From Pirellulaceae bacterium (lineage in GTDB: Bacteria > Planctomycetota > Planctomycetia > Pirellulales > Pirellulaceae), in the NCBI GenBank assembly GCA_018402565.1, contig JAGYIQ010000007.1, forward strand, positions 248,001 through 312,000: DNA of 64,000 nt, read 5' to 3'. Under the pieces are notes generated by a model. That model had not been told where the DNA came from. It saw only the letters and a program-made list of their open reading frames with translations, and did no database searches. The translations under genes and the position numbers were made by a program. Positions within the stretch are counted from its first letter, which is position 1. Every line of letters begins with the position of its first letter. Below, one piece after another: positions 23,401 to 30,615 of the stretch.

Positions 23401-26152
23401 CGACGACCAAGTTTCCGTTACTTAATTGTACAAACCTATTCTCATATTGCTGATGACTAAGCATATTGCGTTCGAGCAGTTCTGGAACGCCGACGGCGTT
23501 GCCATCAACATCATATCGCTGGAACATAATGTCCCAGCTGCTATGAAAGTCCCAAGTCGAATAGACGACAGCGTAGCCACCATTGTCTAGCTGAATGGTG
23601 CTGTGGCGGAAGCCCGAGTAACTCGTAAACGACTGGATGATCTCTTGCGGCTGCGCGACTAAATCGTTCCCCGGACCGGCTAAGACAATGTCCGTTGGAG
23701 CGGCGTTAAAGACTCCGCGAGTCGTCTCAAAGGTGCTGTCAGCAAACTTGAACAGTTCAACATCGGTTAATGTGTCGGTTCCGTCGGGGCTGCCTGGACG
23801 GTTGTCTACGATGGTCCAAGTGCGATTTCCCAGATCGGTGATTGTGTAATCAGCCGCGTTGCCTGAGTAGATCGCCGTATCTCGCCCGATTCCGCCATGA
23901 ATCGTATCGTTACCACCACCGCCAATAAAGGTATCGTCGAAGCCGACAGGCACGAACTCGACGACGAAACGATATGAGCCGATATCTGAAACGTCTCGCC
24001 ACTCCCCGTTGGTATCCAGTATTAGCCCATCTTCCCATTGCAAACCATTGGGCTCGCCAGGTGCGAAATTCTGATACTGGACCGCGGTGCCATCGAACCA
24101 GACGAAGGCATCTTGCCGACCGGTATCGGAAGCTCCCAGCCAAACGTCATTGCCAGACGCTAGGGTGCGAACGAACTCGTTTTCGCTGGCTGTCATGATC
24201 GTGACCATCCGACCCTGGATGCCACCGACGCTGAGGCTTTCTGCATGAAGCTTGGCTTGGGCGAGCGCCATTGGGGTGTTGACTAGCTTATAAAACTTCC
24301 CGGTGACCTCGTTGTACTGCAGGGTGTTATCGAGCGCCAGAACATCAGCGACCGACAGATCGTCACCGATCAGGATATCGTCACCAGCACCACCAATCAG
24401 CGTGTCGTTATCGGTGAGTGCTCCTTGGCCGGTCATCCACGGAGTGATTGTGGTACCCGTCAGGCCAAATTCACCGATGTTGGGACCGCCATTCCAGATA
24501 TTCGGGGTGACCGTGATGTCTCCGGATCGATAGCCGGCTTGTATCCCATAAACGACATTGGAGGTCCCCGCCAACATCGTGGCTGTATCATTTGTGAAGT
24601 CTACCTCCGCGATCAAGATGTCAGTATCTCGCGGAGTAAACGCATGAGCCGTATTGTTGTCGTCATAATACCACTTGCCATCTGAGCTACTGTACAGCAC
24701 TCCGATAAAGTGGTTGGCATTTCCCGGGTGAGGGACATTCGCTGAAAAGCGATTGTATAGGTTCTCGACCGAGTACAAGATAAACCCAGTTCCTTCTCGT
24801 GCATCGGAGACAGCAACTCCGTTATTTAATGCACCAACGGAGTAGACCAACCCGCTACCTTGCAGCGTGTCATTGCCATCACCACCCACGATCCAGTCAT
24901 TTCCCGCCTCACCATCGATAGTGTCGGGACCTGCGGATCCTAGTGAGAAATCTCCTGAGAATTCCGAAAAGTTTTGAGTTGTCCCTGCGGCGTTGACCAC
25001 GATTCCGTGGTTGGTGAAATTGCTCAACGTGACACCTGTAACGCGGCTTCCTTCGCTGCCGCTGTTGAATGTCAGCCCGGTGGCAACCATGGACTGTCCG
25101 TTGAGAACCAACAGTGGAGTTCCTGCGTAACCCGTCAAGGTTCCCGCATGAATATGGACGGTATCTGTAACCGCAGGCAGGGCAGATGCCAGCTCAATGG
25201 TCTGGACCCCATTGGCCGCAATGTTGAAGATTATAGTGTCCTGACCAACCAAAGCGTTGGCATCGAGAATCGCCTGTCGCAACGAGCCCCCCCCGCTGTC
25301 GTTGGTATTGGTGACTGTGAAAGTATCCATCAGCCCCAGCCAGTCCGCTTGCAGGGCGGCGCTGACAACGACTTGTGTTTCAATCTGACCGATGTGATAT
25401 TCCAATAACCAATTGCCGCCGAGCGTTGCGGCCCCTACGGGCGTGGTGCTGGCAGCAACATCGGCTCCCGTCCAATCCGCGATCTGACTCAATAGATCGC
25501 GACCGGTTTGGTCAGACGCCAGTTCACAACCGTAAATCAAGAGATCCGCGTCGGCATGCAGGACCGAGCCCCAGAGCAAAAAGTCCAGCTCTCGCGTAGC
25601 CAAGTTGCTGCTGTCCAGCCATGTTGAGCCCAGTTTCCAGGCTCGTGAGGTGCCATGCGATAGAATATGCAGCGCATCAATACTGCCCAATTCGTAGTCT
25701 GCCAATTGGGCCGTGACTTGGATCAGGCCGTCCAGGTGCTCGTCGATATACGCCACGTCGATTTGTCGCCAGGGGTCGGCCTGGGACAGCAAATCGTCCA
25801 ACAGCTGTTGATAATTATGCAGCCCCTTGTCCACCAACACGACTTCGCGACGGATGCTGGCGGTGTCAGCCGATGGTACCGGTACTAGCACATCAGCTGG
25901 TTCTATCGATTGGTTTGATTCGTCCGTTTGATCGATGGTCCCCTGGGTCAAGTAATCGGTGTCAGCATCAAGTAGATCGTATGTCGTCGGCAGGTCAACT
26001 TCGGGCACAAATACACCGAAGGGAGAGGCGCTCATGAAGATGCGTCGCTCGAGTTCCTCGACATGCAGGTACGAAACCTTGGCAGCTTCGATCGATGCCA
26101 GTGTAGTAGGCGGTTGCCTTTGCAGCAATCGCAACCACTTCGGCCATTTCAT
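11393..26152 (-). CDS. Giant surface protein, N-terminal intact part: DUF4347, RTX, C-type lectin, cadherin, LamG, VCBS repeats
   Basis: The longest open segment (4,919 codons). Order seen: an LEPR-XLL-like planctomycete export motif (LERRIFMSASPFG, about 34-46); DUF4347 (about 103-265, with LHILSHGTSR and LLIYGCELA); a beta-helix-like region (about 277-400, SGGGSLRQAI); RTX nonapeptides (GGDGNDTLQGSG, GGAGDDILIG); a C-type-lectin-like domain (WLGASD ... PGEPNG ... RFVVEF); another RTX block; about 800 residues of repeats with phrases such as FVVAWHSFG; cadherin-like repeats (ENVANGTIVG, DYDTTASH) interleaved with jelly-roll-like modules and one LamG-like domain; a VCBS domain; then 132-residue repeats from about residue 2,740. 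ATG at 26152 has AGGA eight bases upstream. The 248-bp upstream spacer is AT-rich with no clear promoter. The domains suggest calcium-dependent adhesion; that is inference. Confidence 0.88.
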   Translation of the reverse strand: MKWPKWLRLLQRQPPTTLASIEAAKVSYLHVEELERRIFMSASPFGVFVPEVDLPTTYDLLDADTDYLTQGTIDQTDESNQSIEPADVLVPVPSADTASIRREVVLVDKGLHNYQQLLDDLLSQADPWRQIDVAYIDEHLDGLIQVTAQLADYELGSIDALHILSHGTSRAWKLGSTWLDSSNLATRELDFLLWGSVLHADADLLIYGCELASDQTGRDLLSQIADWTGADVAASTTPVGAATLGGNWLLEYHIGQIETQVVVSAALQADWLGLMDTFTVTNTNDSGGGSLRQAILDANALVGQDTIIFNIAANGVQTIELASALPAVTDTVHIHAGTLTGYAGTPLLVLNGQSMVATGLTFNSGSEGSRVTGVTLSNFTNHGIVVNAAGTTQNFSEFSGDFSLGSAGPDTIDGEAGNDWIVGGDGNDTLQGSGLVYSVGALNNGVAVSDAREGTGFILYSVENLYNRFSANVPHPGNANHFIGVLYSSSDGKWYYDDNNTAHAFTPRDTDILIAEVDFTNDTATMLAGTSNVVYGIQAGYRSGDITVTPNIWNGGPNIGEFGLTGTTITPWMTGQGALTDNDTLIGGAGDDILIGDDLSVADVLALDNTLQYNEVTGKFYKLVNTPMALAQAKLHAESLSVGGIQGRMVTIMTASENEFVRTLASGNDVWLGASDTGRQDAFVWFDGTAVQYQNFAPGEPNGLQWEDGLILDTNGEWRDVSDIGSYRFVVEFVPVGFDDTFIGGGGNDTIHGGIGRDTAIYSGNAADYTITDLGNRTWTIVDNRPGSPDGTDTLTDVELFKFADSTFETTRGVFNAAPTDIVLAGPGNDLVAQPQEIIQSFTSYSGFRHSTIQLDNGGYAVVYSTWDFHSSWDIMFQRYDVDGNAVGVPELLERNMLSHQQYENRFVQLSNGNLVVVWRDSGADGSGDGVYFKVFDGNLTAITGQIRANVTTWSGQQEPDVAATGDGGFAIVWRGYTDEDSDGFADFLDVYARKFNADGTAATGEIIVDNRAGNQYQPAIVGFANGSFLVTWRQDNTDFSDGSGSAVLGQYYNSSGVTVGSNFVVNTTTSGTQFEPRMLALDGDRVLVTYRMGDGSSNGIFGKIYDSSGTVLKDEWRLNTTTLNDQAQADLTLLADGSFLVAYASSDAGSNYRVLAQRFDANGLDLGSELQLGTYLADARQHLPVVSQLDNGDLVFTWQKTSNNSFATMTNDFIFRQHFSLSGNDFVPLSSILETDHFTQVSWMHPEITTLANGGHLLVWRNVGVETSGGATWGPAAQIFDGNGNPIGPYFHLNQAHQGNQQYNPNVAALSDGGFVATWFSNGAGGDGSGHGVRVARFTATGTMIGSEILVNTYTANNQDHPAISAAPDGSFIVTWRSLTQPDGSSWDAMMQRFDAAGNKIGTEQFIHADNVGDQREARPATNHLGQTLIAWHASNGDSSGWGIRAKLYDSDGSIIATDFIVNSEYQSSSQFEPRVTALPDGRFVVAWHSFGEDGSRNTAVARIINTEGTFSTGHIQLAQSTAADQQGPDVARLNNGGFVATWIGSGDGQSMAVWARTFDSSGNATSDEFRVSDNPGGWNTQPRVTQRGDGSLVFAWSAFNPSSGSHVMQKVFTPGLIEATQAGAVIGRLLPTDTDPDETFTFVIVAADTNDFELLGDHVVVKAGSTFDAQNDPPRNITVRVTDSVGNTFDKQFTINPAPPNNAPTSITFTPAVIVENVANGTIVGTASGFDPDFGNTLTYELTNSASGRFAIDPNTGVVTVAEGTLLDYDTTASHAISIRVTDQGGLSFLESYTIHLSNINEAPTSILASGSGVNLITDGSFENGGTQWTLTGDVIINGNANPSDGTSQAVFSGGNMPNTGVIQQTITTVAGQTYTLMFDYGAFGNGEAQTLRLEVLGDVTLMSQTIVSNTHNPTDHRLYSFSFVADSTNTTLRFSDISTSTTGVDIALDNIRLFEGVPSVPENSVAGTIVSRLGSNDPDPNDDVTFTLVGGDTTNFEIVGNELRVKVGANLDYETQTSHVVTVRATDEAGLYHEQVITIAITDVNEAPTHLAIGGGSNLLVNGSFETGPMGTGTSPTGWSATGIGGAHSSINRFSDGANAYAFNGWGDTSGGTLEQSFSTVVGQTYTLDFDMGGQNVNSNTVNHQLLVEAISGASTVLSQAVTDTTSVIPASPGAGYRAFTFTFTATDTSTTLRFTDQSTGIISGSDMDLDNVRVWASSLNVAENSTNGTFVGNVAGIDPDSILGLNYSLVADGDGRFAIHSTTGQITVANGSLLDFETATSHNVTVRVTDQGGLTYDEVVTINMTDVNEAPTDIGFGTQFIGDSSTVVSGNATMPSLDDFTLEIKATPRHAITLVPESNSLNNPGINGGMAVMPDQGDQTYGTSGATTRSIGLAIGTNGVVVYQHSSSIFASLLTFSGAIAPDSDIAVVFVNKTPSLYINGVLADTGIQSDAISLRPTVGATASSGIGGGPFVGGRYFDGTLSDYRIWNSALDAAAINNNRTTAIASGTPGLLANMLATSINENAANGTVVGRARGYDPDAEATLTYSLEDNADGRFAIDSSTGVVTVADGSLLDFETANSHIITVRVTDQAGLTYDENVTIRLRDVNESPTATSDSAIAVEAGGVNNATAGVNPVGNVLDNDTDPDAGDTLTVIGVSAGAPASASGPVGEPITGSYGSITIAADGSYTYTVDNENATVQALSFGQSLEDVFTYTIADSGGLTSTTQVTITIQGANDAPVISIESGDSAAESLTETNATLSTSGTLTVTDVELTDTVTSAVTSVVATGTTVGLQSNNAALLAMLTSTPNVLDNTELTDQLTWVFNSDSEHFNYLAAGQSLVLTYTITVTDSQAATGTQTVAITINGTNDAPVISVESGDSAAASLTETNATLATSGTLTVTDLDLTDTVTSAVTSVVTSGTTNGLGSNNAALLAMLTSTPNVLDNTELTDQLTWAFNSGSEYFNQLAAGQSLVLTYTITVTDSQAATDTRTVVITINGTNDAPMISVESGDSAAASLTETNAALSISGTLTVTDLDLSDTVTSAVTGVVASGSTNGLQSNNAALLAMLTSTPNVLDNTELTDQLTWAFNSGSEQFNYLAAGQSLVLTYTITVTDSQSATDTQNVVITINGTNDAPVISVESGDSGAESLTETDATLSTSGTLTVTDLDLTDTVTSAVTGVVASGTTNGLQSNNAALLAMLTSTPNVLDNTELTDQLTWAFNSGSEHFNYLAAGQSLVLTYTITVTDSQAAIDTQTVVITINGTNDAPVISVESGDSGAESLTETNATLSTSGTLTVTDLDLTDTVTSAVTSVVASGTTNGLGSNNAALLAMLTSTPTVLDNTELTDQLSWSFNSGSEHFNYLAAGQSLVLTYTITVTDSQSATDTQNLVITINGTNVAPVISAESGDSAAASLTETNATLSTSGTLTVTDLDLTDTVTSAVTSVVASGTTNGLGSNNAALLAMLTSTPNVLDNSELTDQLTWAFNSGLEHFNYLAAGQSLVLTYTITVTDSQSATDTQTVVITINGTNDAPVISVESGDSAADSLTETNATLSTSGTLTVTDLDLTDTVTSAVTSVVASGTTNGLGSNNAALLAMLTSTPNVLDSTELTDQLTWAFNSGSEHFNYLAVGQSLVLTYTITVTDSQAATDTQTVVISINGTNDAPVISVESGDSAAASLTETNSTLSTSGTLTVTDLDLTDTVTSAVTSVVASGTTNGLGSNNAALLAMLTSTPNVLDSTELTDQLTWAFNSGSEHFNYLAAGQSLVLTYTITVTDSQSATDTQTVVITINGTNDAPVISVESGDVAAESLMETNSTLSTSGTLTVTDLDLTDTVTSSVTGVVASGTTNGLQSNNAALLAMLTSTPNVLDNTELTNQLTWAFNSGSEHFNYLAADQSLVLTYTITVTDSQAATDTQSVVITINGTNDAPVISVESGDSAAASLAETNATLSTSGTLTVTDLDLTDTVTSTVTSVVASGTTNGLGSSNAALLTMLTSTPNVLDNTELTDQLTWAFNSGSEHFNYLAAGQSLVLTYTITVTDSQAATDTQTVVITINGTNDALVISVESGDSAADSLTETNATLSTSGTLTVTDLDLTDTVTSAVTSVVASGTTNGLGSNNAALLAMLTSTPNVLDNTELTDQLTWAFTSGSEHFNYLAAGQSLVLTYTITVTDSQTATETQTVVITINGTNDAPVISVESGDSAAASLTETNSTLSTSGTLTVTDLDLTDTVTSAVTSVVASGTTNGLGSNNAALLAMLTCTPNVLDNTELTDQLTWAFNSGSEHFNYLAAGQSLVLTYTITATDSQSATDTQTVVITINGTNDAPVISVESGDSAVESLTETNATLSTSGTLTVTDLDLTDSVTSAVTSVVASGTTNGLGSNTAALLAMLTSTPNVLDNSELTDQLTWAFNSGSEHFNYLAVGQSLVLTYTITVTDSQAATDTQMVAITINGTNDAPVISMESGDSAAESLTETNATLSTSGTLTVTDLDLTDSVTSAVTSVVSSGTTNGLGSNNAALLAMLTSTSNVLDNTELTDQLTWAFNSGSEHFNYLAAGQSLVLTYTITVTDSQSATDTRTVVITINGTNDAPMISVESGDSAAASLTETNATLATSGTLTVTDLDLTDTVASAVTSVVATGTTNGLQSNNAALLAMLTSTPNVLDNAELTDQLTWAFNSGSEHFNYLAAGQSLVLTYTITVTDSQSATDTQTVVITINGTNDAPVISVESGDGAAESLMETNSTLSTSGTLTVTDLDLSDTVTSAVTSVVASGTTNGLGSNNAALLAMLTSTPNVLDNTELTDQLTWAFNSGSEHFNYLAAGQSLVLTYTITVTDSQSATDTQTVVITINGTNDAPVISVESGDVAAESLMETNSTLSTSGTLTVTDLDLTDTVTSSVTSVVASGTTNGLQSITLRCWLC

Positions 26153-26400
26153 ACTGTATTTCCTAGTTGGCTGAGCGTCTCAAGCGCGGACTTTGCGCCA
26201 TACTGCGACTTGTCAGCCAAGTGGCATGTTAAAGATTAGCCAAACTGCTTAATCTACCGAGCTGATTAGGAAGCTGTATTCGTTTAGATAAATCAAATGG
26301 GTTTTAAGAACATTGCCGGTAAAATCGATCGTTAACAATGATTTGCTTGTGAGTGTCCGATAGATTGGTGTCAAGGACAACACGCCACGATGCCTGAATG

Positions 26401-27951
26401 TCACCAATTCATGCCAGGCAGTGTGTTGTCCGGGATTGTCAGACGGTCACTCTCCATGGAGGCGACCGGAAATGAACAGTAATCGGCGGCATGATAGCCA
26501 CTGGGTCGATGATTGCCGCTGAGACCACAGCCACCGAACGCGAGCTTTCCGCTTGCGCCGGTGGTCTGGCGATTCAAATTAACCACACCCGCTCGAATTT
26601 GGCCGATAAAGGGATCCCAGTCGGCCAGGTTCTCGGTCAGTAGACCGGCGCTCAGGCCGTACTGCGTGTCATTGGCCAATTCAATGGCCTGCTGTAGGTC
26701 GGCGACCCGATAGATTTGCAACAAAGGACCAAAGCACTCCTCGTCCGGAACACCAGCGATCCCGGTCATGTCGATCAAGCCCGGTGTCACCAATGCCGGA
26801 GTTTCTACCGGCGATGTTGGCTCCAATAGGACTTGACCACCGAGCCGCTTAAGTCGCTGCCAGAATTGCTGGATTTGTTGCCCTGCCTCTGCTGAGATCA
26901 CGCTGCCCATAAAGGGTTCTGGTTGTTGGTCATACCAGCCCACGTCCAAGGCCGCAGCGCGCCGTGTCAGTTGATCGAGCAAAAGATCGGTACTTTTGTC
27001 TTCAACCAGGATCAATCGCCGAGCACAGGTGCACCGCTGCCCCGAAGTGATGTAAGCCGACAAGATGATCTGGTACACGGTAGCCGGAATATCTTGAATA
27101 TGAGAAACAACCAGCGGATTGTTGCCGCCGAGTTCTAGAGCCAGGATCTTCTGCGGGTGAGCGGCAAAATGTTGATGAAAAAAACGACCTGCGTTGCTGC
27201 TGCCGGTGAACAGCAAGCCGTCAATTTGTGGGTGTTGGATAATGGCCCCGCCAGTCTCGCGGCCACCATGCACCAAGTTGAGTACCCCAGGTGGCAGCCC
27301 TGCTCGTTCCCAGGCCGCGACTAACCACTGGCCGACGGCAGGTGTCAGTTCGCTGGGCTTAAACACCACCGTATTGCCCGCTAACAAGGCCGGCACGATA
27401 TGGCCGTTGGGCAGGTGAGCCGGGAAGTTAAACGGCCCCAGCACGGCCAAAACACCGTGCGATTTGTAACGCGTCACCACGCGTTCCGGCCCGGTCTGTT
27501 CCCACTGCATATCGCGGCGCGTTTGCAGGGCGGAGATGGCCAGATCGACCTTGCCGGCCACCGAGGCCGCCTCCGCTTTGGCCTCCCACAGAGTCTTGCC
27601 GGTTTCTCGAGAAATCAGCAACGCTAAATCGGCTGCGTGCTGCTGCACAACGACCTGGTATTGACGAGCCACGGCGATGCGTTGGTCCACACTGCTGCTC
27701 TGCCAACGGGGCCAGGCCGCTCGTGCTGCGCGGACGGCGGCATCGACTTGTGTCTCGTCGGCCGCGACTCCCTCCCAGATCACCTGACGTTGACAGGGTG
27801 ACGTGGATTGCCAGTGGGCATGGTAACCCGACGGTTGTGGCAACGCCGCAAATCCTTGCCCACTCTGCCATTGACCATCGATGTACAGGCGTCCATGGAT
27901 GACCTGCTGAGCCTGCTGGGCGACAACTGAAAACGATTCCCAGGCAGCCAT
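26401..27951 (-). CDS. astD: Succinylglutamate-semialdehyde dehydrogenase
   Basis: An NAD-dependent aldehyde dehydrogenase that oxidises N-succinylglutamate semialdehyde to N-succinylglutamate, the fourth step of the arginine succinyltransferase pathway. The 516-residue protein has the general-base glutamate in ALELGGNNPLV (about 275), the catalytic cysteine in GQRCTC (about 308) and the AstD-like phrase YKSHGVLAVLGPFNFPAHLPNG spread over two lines (key residues PFNFP). Start ATG 27951 is chosen over a further upstream codon, because it leaves 31 bp after astA and has GGAAA upstream. It is the last gene of the astC-astA-astD operon. Confidence 0.87.
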   Translation of the reverse strand: MAAWESFSVVAQQAQQVIHGRLYIDGQWQSGQGFAALPQPSGYHAHWQSTSPCQRQVIWEGVAADETQVDAAVRAARAAWPRWQSSSVDQRIAVARQYQVVVQQHAADLALLISRETGKTLWEAKAEAASVAGKVDLAISALQTRRDMQWEQTGPERVVTRYKSHGVLAVLGPFNFPAHLPNGHIVPALLAGNTVVFKPSELTPAVGQWLVAAWERAGLPPGVLNLVHGGRETGGAIIQHPQIDGLLFTGSSNAGRFFHQHFAAHPQKILALELGGNNPLVVSHIQDIPATVYQIILSAYITSGQRCTCARRLILVEDKSTDLLLDQLTRRAAALDVGWYDQQPEPFMGSVISAEAGQQIQQFWQRLKRLGGQVLLEPTSPVETPALVTPGLIDMTGIAGVPDEECFGPLLQIYRVADLQQAIELANDTQYGLSAGLLTENLADWDPFIGQIRAGVVNLNRQTTGASGKLAFGGCGLSGNHRPSGYHAADYCSFPVASMESDRLTIPDNTLPGMNW

Positions 27952-27982
27952 GGACGTTTCCTTAAATATTGAGTGCAGGAGA

Positions 27983-28990
27983 TTAGGGGGTAGCCACACG
28001 CAGGGAGTCACCCGCGTCGACTTGAAGTGCCGTGGCCATGTCAGCCGTCAGCGTGACTCGACCTTCGCTCAGATCCACGGGGCCCAGGACCGCGTTGAAG
28101 GCTTGCCCCGCTTTGGCAACCAGCATCGGTTTTGAGGCAGAAACTGAACCAATTCTCTCGACAACCGCGCGGTGGCTCTCGGCGATGGTGCGAATCTCAG
28201 CAGTATTGGCATGGACCACGGGTCCGCCATCAAAAATATCGACAAATCCCTGGTAAACAAAGCCCTGTTTCTGCAGCATCGCCAATGCCGGCCGCGTGTC
28301 CAGATGGACCTGCCCCACCACATCCCGCGCCTCTTGGGGCAACAGCGGCAAGTAGATCGGGTGCGTTGGCATCAGGTCTGCCACAAAGTTTTTGGAGACG
28401 GTCAAGAGCATGACCGCTCGCGGGAATTCAATCTGAAAAAAATGGCTGCCCAAGGCATCCCAAAAAGGCGATCGCCCTTGCCGATCGATTACCCCACGCA
28501 TTTCCGCGATCGTCATCGAATCGAACCGCTCAGGGAACTCGGCCATGTAGAGAAACCTCGCCAACGACAGAAGTTTGCCGTTGCCTTGGCCCCAGTACTC
28601 CGGCAACAAGAACAGGCTGCCAATCTCCGTCGGACCATCGTGTTCCTTGCGCAAGTGCAGCACGTCGATCTCGCGGTAGACCCCCAGCTCTTTCGATTCG
28701 TGAATCGACTTTTCGATACCATAGGCATAGAAAGGTTCGTAACCGCCGACCTTCGAGTAAATGGAGCTGGTCCCGACAACCGCACCACTGTTCAAGTCCT
28801 CCATCACAAACACGTAGGGCAGGCCTGTCATCCGCTGCGACTGGCGTCGGAATGCAAAGGTAGAGTTCTCCAAGCGATCGTGCAGCTGTTCTCGCGTAAT
28901 CTTGAGCGATGTCAGCCCATCGTCTGATCGCAAAATCAACGCATAGAGCGCATCCAAGTCAGATTCGATCGCCGGTCGCACTCGCAACAT
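27983..28990 (-). CDS. astA: Arginine N-succinyltransferase
   Basis: Transfers succinyl from succinyl-CoA to the alpha-amino group of arginine, opening the AST catabolic pathway. The 335-residue protein has the family N-terminus (LRVRPAIESDLDALYAL), the central EIGSLFLLPEYWGQGNGKLL and the GxVHLDTRPAL-like segment near residue 225. Its length fits AstA (about 340). AAGGA lies eight bases before the ATG, inside the end of the upstream aminotransferase gene, whose stop is only five bases away, so the two are co-translated. Activity toward ornithine instead of arginine is an alternative. Confidence 0.88.
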   Translation of the reverse strand: MLRVRPAIESDLDALYALILRSDDGLTSLKITREQLHDRLENSTFAFRRQSQRMTGLPYVFVMEDLNSGAVVGTSSIYSKVGGYEPFYAYGIEKSIHESKELGVYREIDVLHLRKEHDGPTEIGSLFLLPEYWGQGNGKLLSLARFLYMAEFPERFDSMTIAEMRGVIDRQGRSPFWDALGSHFFQIEFPRAVMLLTVSKNFVADLMPTHPIYLPLLPQEARDVVGQVHLDTRPALAMLQKQGFVYQGFVDIFDGGPVVHANTAEIRTIAESHRAVVERIGSVSASKPMLVAKAGQAFNAVLGPVDLSEGRVTLTADMATALQVDAGDSLRVATP

Positions 28991-28995
28991 GAACG

Positions 28996-30423
28996 TTATC
29001 CTTGACGATCGGCGACCATCTGAGCAACCACTTGTTCCAAGATCCCGCAGGCCTCGCGAATATGCTCTGAGCGAGTCACCAGCAGTGGCATCAGAAACCG
29101 CACACGAGCCGGCGCGTCACCCGCCACAAAGCCCATCAATCCCGCCTCATACAGACGCATCGTCAAGTCTTTGGCCGCAGCTGCCGAGCCATCAAACGGT
29201 GTGAGTCCCACCATCCCCCCCAGTCCATGCGGGCCATTCAGCGAACCCGGGAACTTGGCCTCGATGGCCTTGATGCCAGTGACAAATTCGTTGTGCAATT
29301 GCATGGTCCGACTTTGACCAGGGTCCTGTGCGAAATGCCCACCCGCTTGCAGCCCGCGCAAGATCTTCAGTCCCGCCATGATAGAAGCACTGTTACCCGT
29401 AAAGGTCTGGCTGACCAAACCCGGCTTGGGCTTGTAATTCGTAGTGAACAAAGTAGCGCAAACCTGAGTGATCTTGCCCACCGTTACGATGTCGGTCAGC
29501 TCATCCAGACCGAAGTGCTGGAAGGCAAATGGACGATTCGTCCGCGCGAAGGATTGAACCTCGTCGCAGATCACCGCAATGCCCAGTTCGCGAGCCCGCC
29601 CAGCCAACGTTTGAAAGAACTCGGGGCTGCCCGCGTAATAGCCACCTTCGCCAGCGATCAGCTCCATCCACAGAATCGCATGTTGTCGCGGATAGCGAGC
29701 CACCTGACGTTCGAAGACCGCCATCGTGCGTGCGAGACTGCCAGCCGGATCCCGATAATCAAAAAAAGGCAGATAATCCACTACAGTAGTCGCAGGCAAT
29801 CCGACTCGGTAGCCCGGTCGATCCGTCATGTTGCTCAGGGCAATCGTCCGGCCGCAAAAACAATTGTCGAAGGCAAAGACACGCTGGGCCGGGAAGTTTT
29901 TCTGATAAGCAATCTTCATGGCGTTCTCATTCGCCATCGCCCCGCTGGTCGTCAAAACCGCGTGTTGCAAATCGCCACCACTTTCCAAAGCCAGCTTCAC
30001 CAACAACTCGCTGAACTCGACCGACGGCTCGTTCTGTTGCAGGTTGCCTTGCATCACCGTATCACACAACACCGCATCGATCCCGGCGTCGATCAAATCC
30101 AGGTTGGAGTGCCCCATGCCATGCACACCAATCCCAGTGATGAAGTCCAGTTTCACACTGCCGTCAGCCAGTTCGACGTAGGGGCCGTTCCCTAAACCGG
30201 ATGACAAGTAGGGGAAGTACAGGGTTCCACCACGCAGTTGTTCGAACTTGGCGACTTTGGCGGCGTAGTCCGACACCAGTTCCGGGCGTGGACCGCGGAC
30301 CTGCTGCAGGCTGGATTGGTGGTCACGCACGGCGGATACCAACAGTGCTTTGGCCTGAGCAATACGGGGGTCGGCGGCCAATTGCTGGGCCAAAAGGACG
30401 GATTCAGGTTGATGGCTGGACAC
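28996..30423 (-). CDS. Class III PLP-dependent aminotransferase, AstC-like
   Basis: A fold-type I aminotransferase of the acetylornithine/succinylornithine group. The 475-residue protein shows HGMGHSN, TTSGAMANENAMKIA, the PLP-ring motif CDEVQSFARTNRPFAF and the probable Schiff-base lysine in VGKITQV (about residue 314). The GTG start at 30423 is chosen because GGGAG stands six bases before it; an upstream in-frame GTG at 30459 has no ribosome-binding site. At 475 residues it is clearly longer than the roughly 400 of classical AstC. As the first gene of an operon with astA and astD, succinylornithine transaminase is the likely role. A lysine or acetylornithine aminotransferase activity cannot be excluded, so no symbol is given. 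Confidence 0.8.
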   Translation of the reverse strand: MSSHQPESVLLAQQLAADPRIAQAKALLVSAVRDHQSSLQQVRGPRPELVSDYAAKVAKFEQLRGGTLYFPYLSSGLGNGPYVELADGSVKLDFITGIGVHGMGHSNLDLIDAGIDAVLCDTVMQGNLQQNEPSVEFSELLVKLALESGGDLQHAVLTTSGAMANENAMKIAYQKNFPAQRVFAFDNCFCGRTIALSNMTDRPGYRVGLPATTVVDYLPFFDYRDPAGSLARTMAVFERQVARYPRQHAILWMELIAGEGGYYAGSPEFFQTLAGRARELGIAVICDEVQSFARTNRPFAFQHFGLDELTDIVTVGKITQVCATLFTTNYKPKPGLVSQTFTGNSASIMAGLKILRGLQAGGHFAQDPGQSRTMQLHNEFVTGIKAIEAKFPGSLNGPHGLGGMVGLTPFDGSAAAAKDLTMRLYEAGLMGFVAGDAPARVRFLMPLLVTRSEHIREACGILEQVVAQMVADRQG

Positions 30424-30615
30424 GGGTTTCTCCCAACAGACGAGCTTGTCAAGCGACACGGCTTCTGTGCCGCTGTTACGGATTCTGGCAAATTAGCGGC
30501 GAATCGGCTAGAGTGCCTGCAGCGGATCCGCGTAAATCCGGGACTCCCCGCCGACTTGTGGCGGGCCGTTGTTTCGCGTCGCTCGGAATCGTGTCGACGT
30601 AGACCCAGGAGACCA

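Larger units (their letters stand above)
2800..26152 (-). pseudogene. Giant VCBS-repeat surface protein gene, whole locus with five single-base frame breaks
   Basis: The whole locus reads as one gene of 23,353 bases broken by five single-base differences inside the 396-bp repeat array: near 11,420 (one base missing), 9,550 (extra), 7,709 (missing), 7,399 (extra) and 6,335 (extra). The net excess is one base; removing it leaves 23,352 = 3 x 7,784, so a product of about 7,783 residues is restored. Two further clusters, at about 7,303-7,351 and 7,918-7,954, hold three extra bases each and restore frame by themselves. The protein is probably a secreted or cell-surface adhesin. Whether it is a true pseudogene or an intact gene with consensus errors cannot be decided here. 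The individual open segments are listed separately. Confidence 0.75.
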
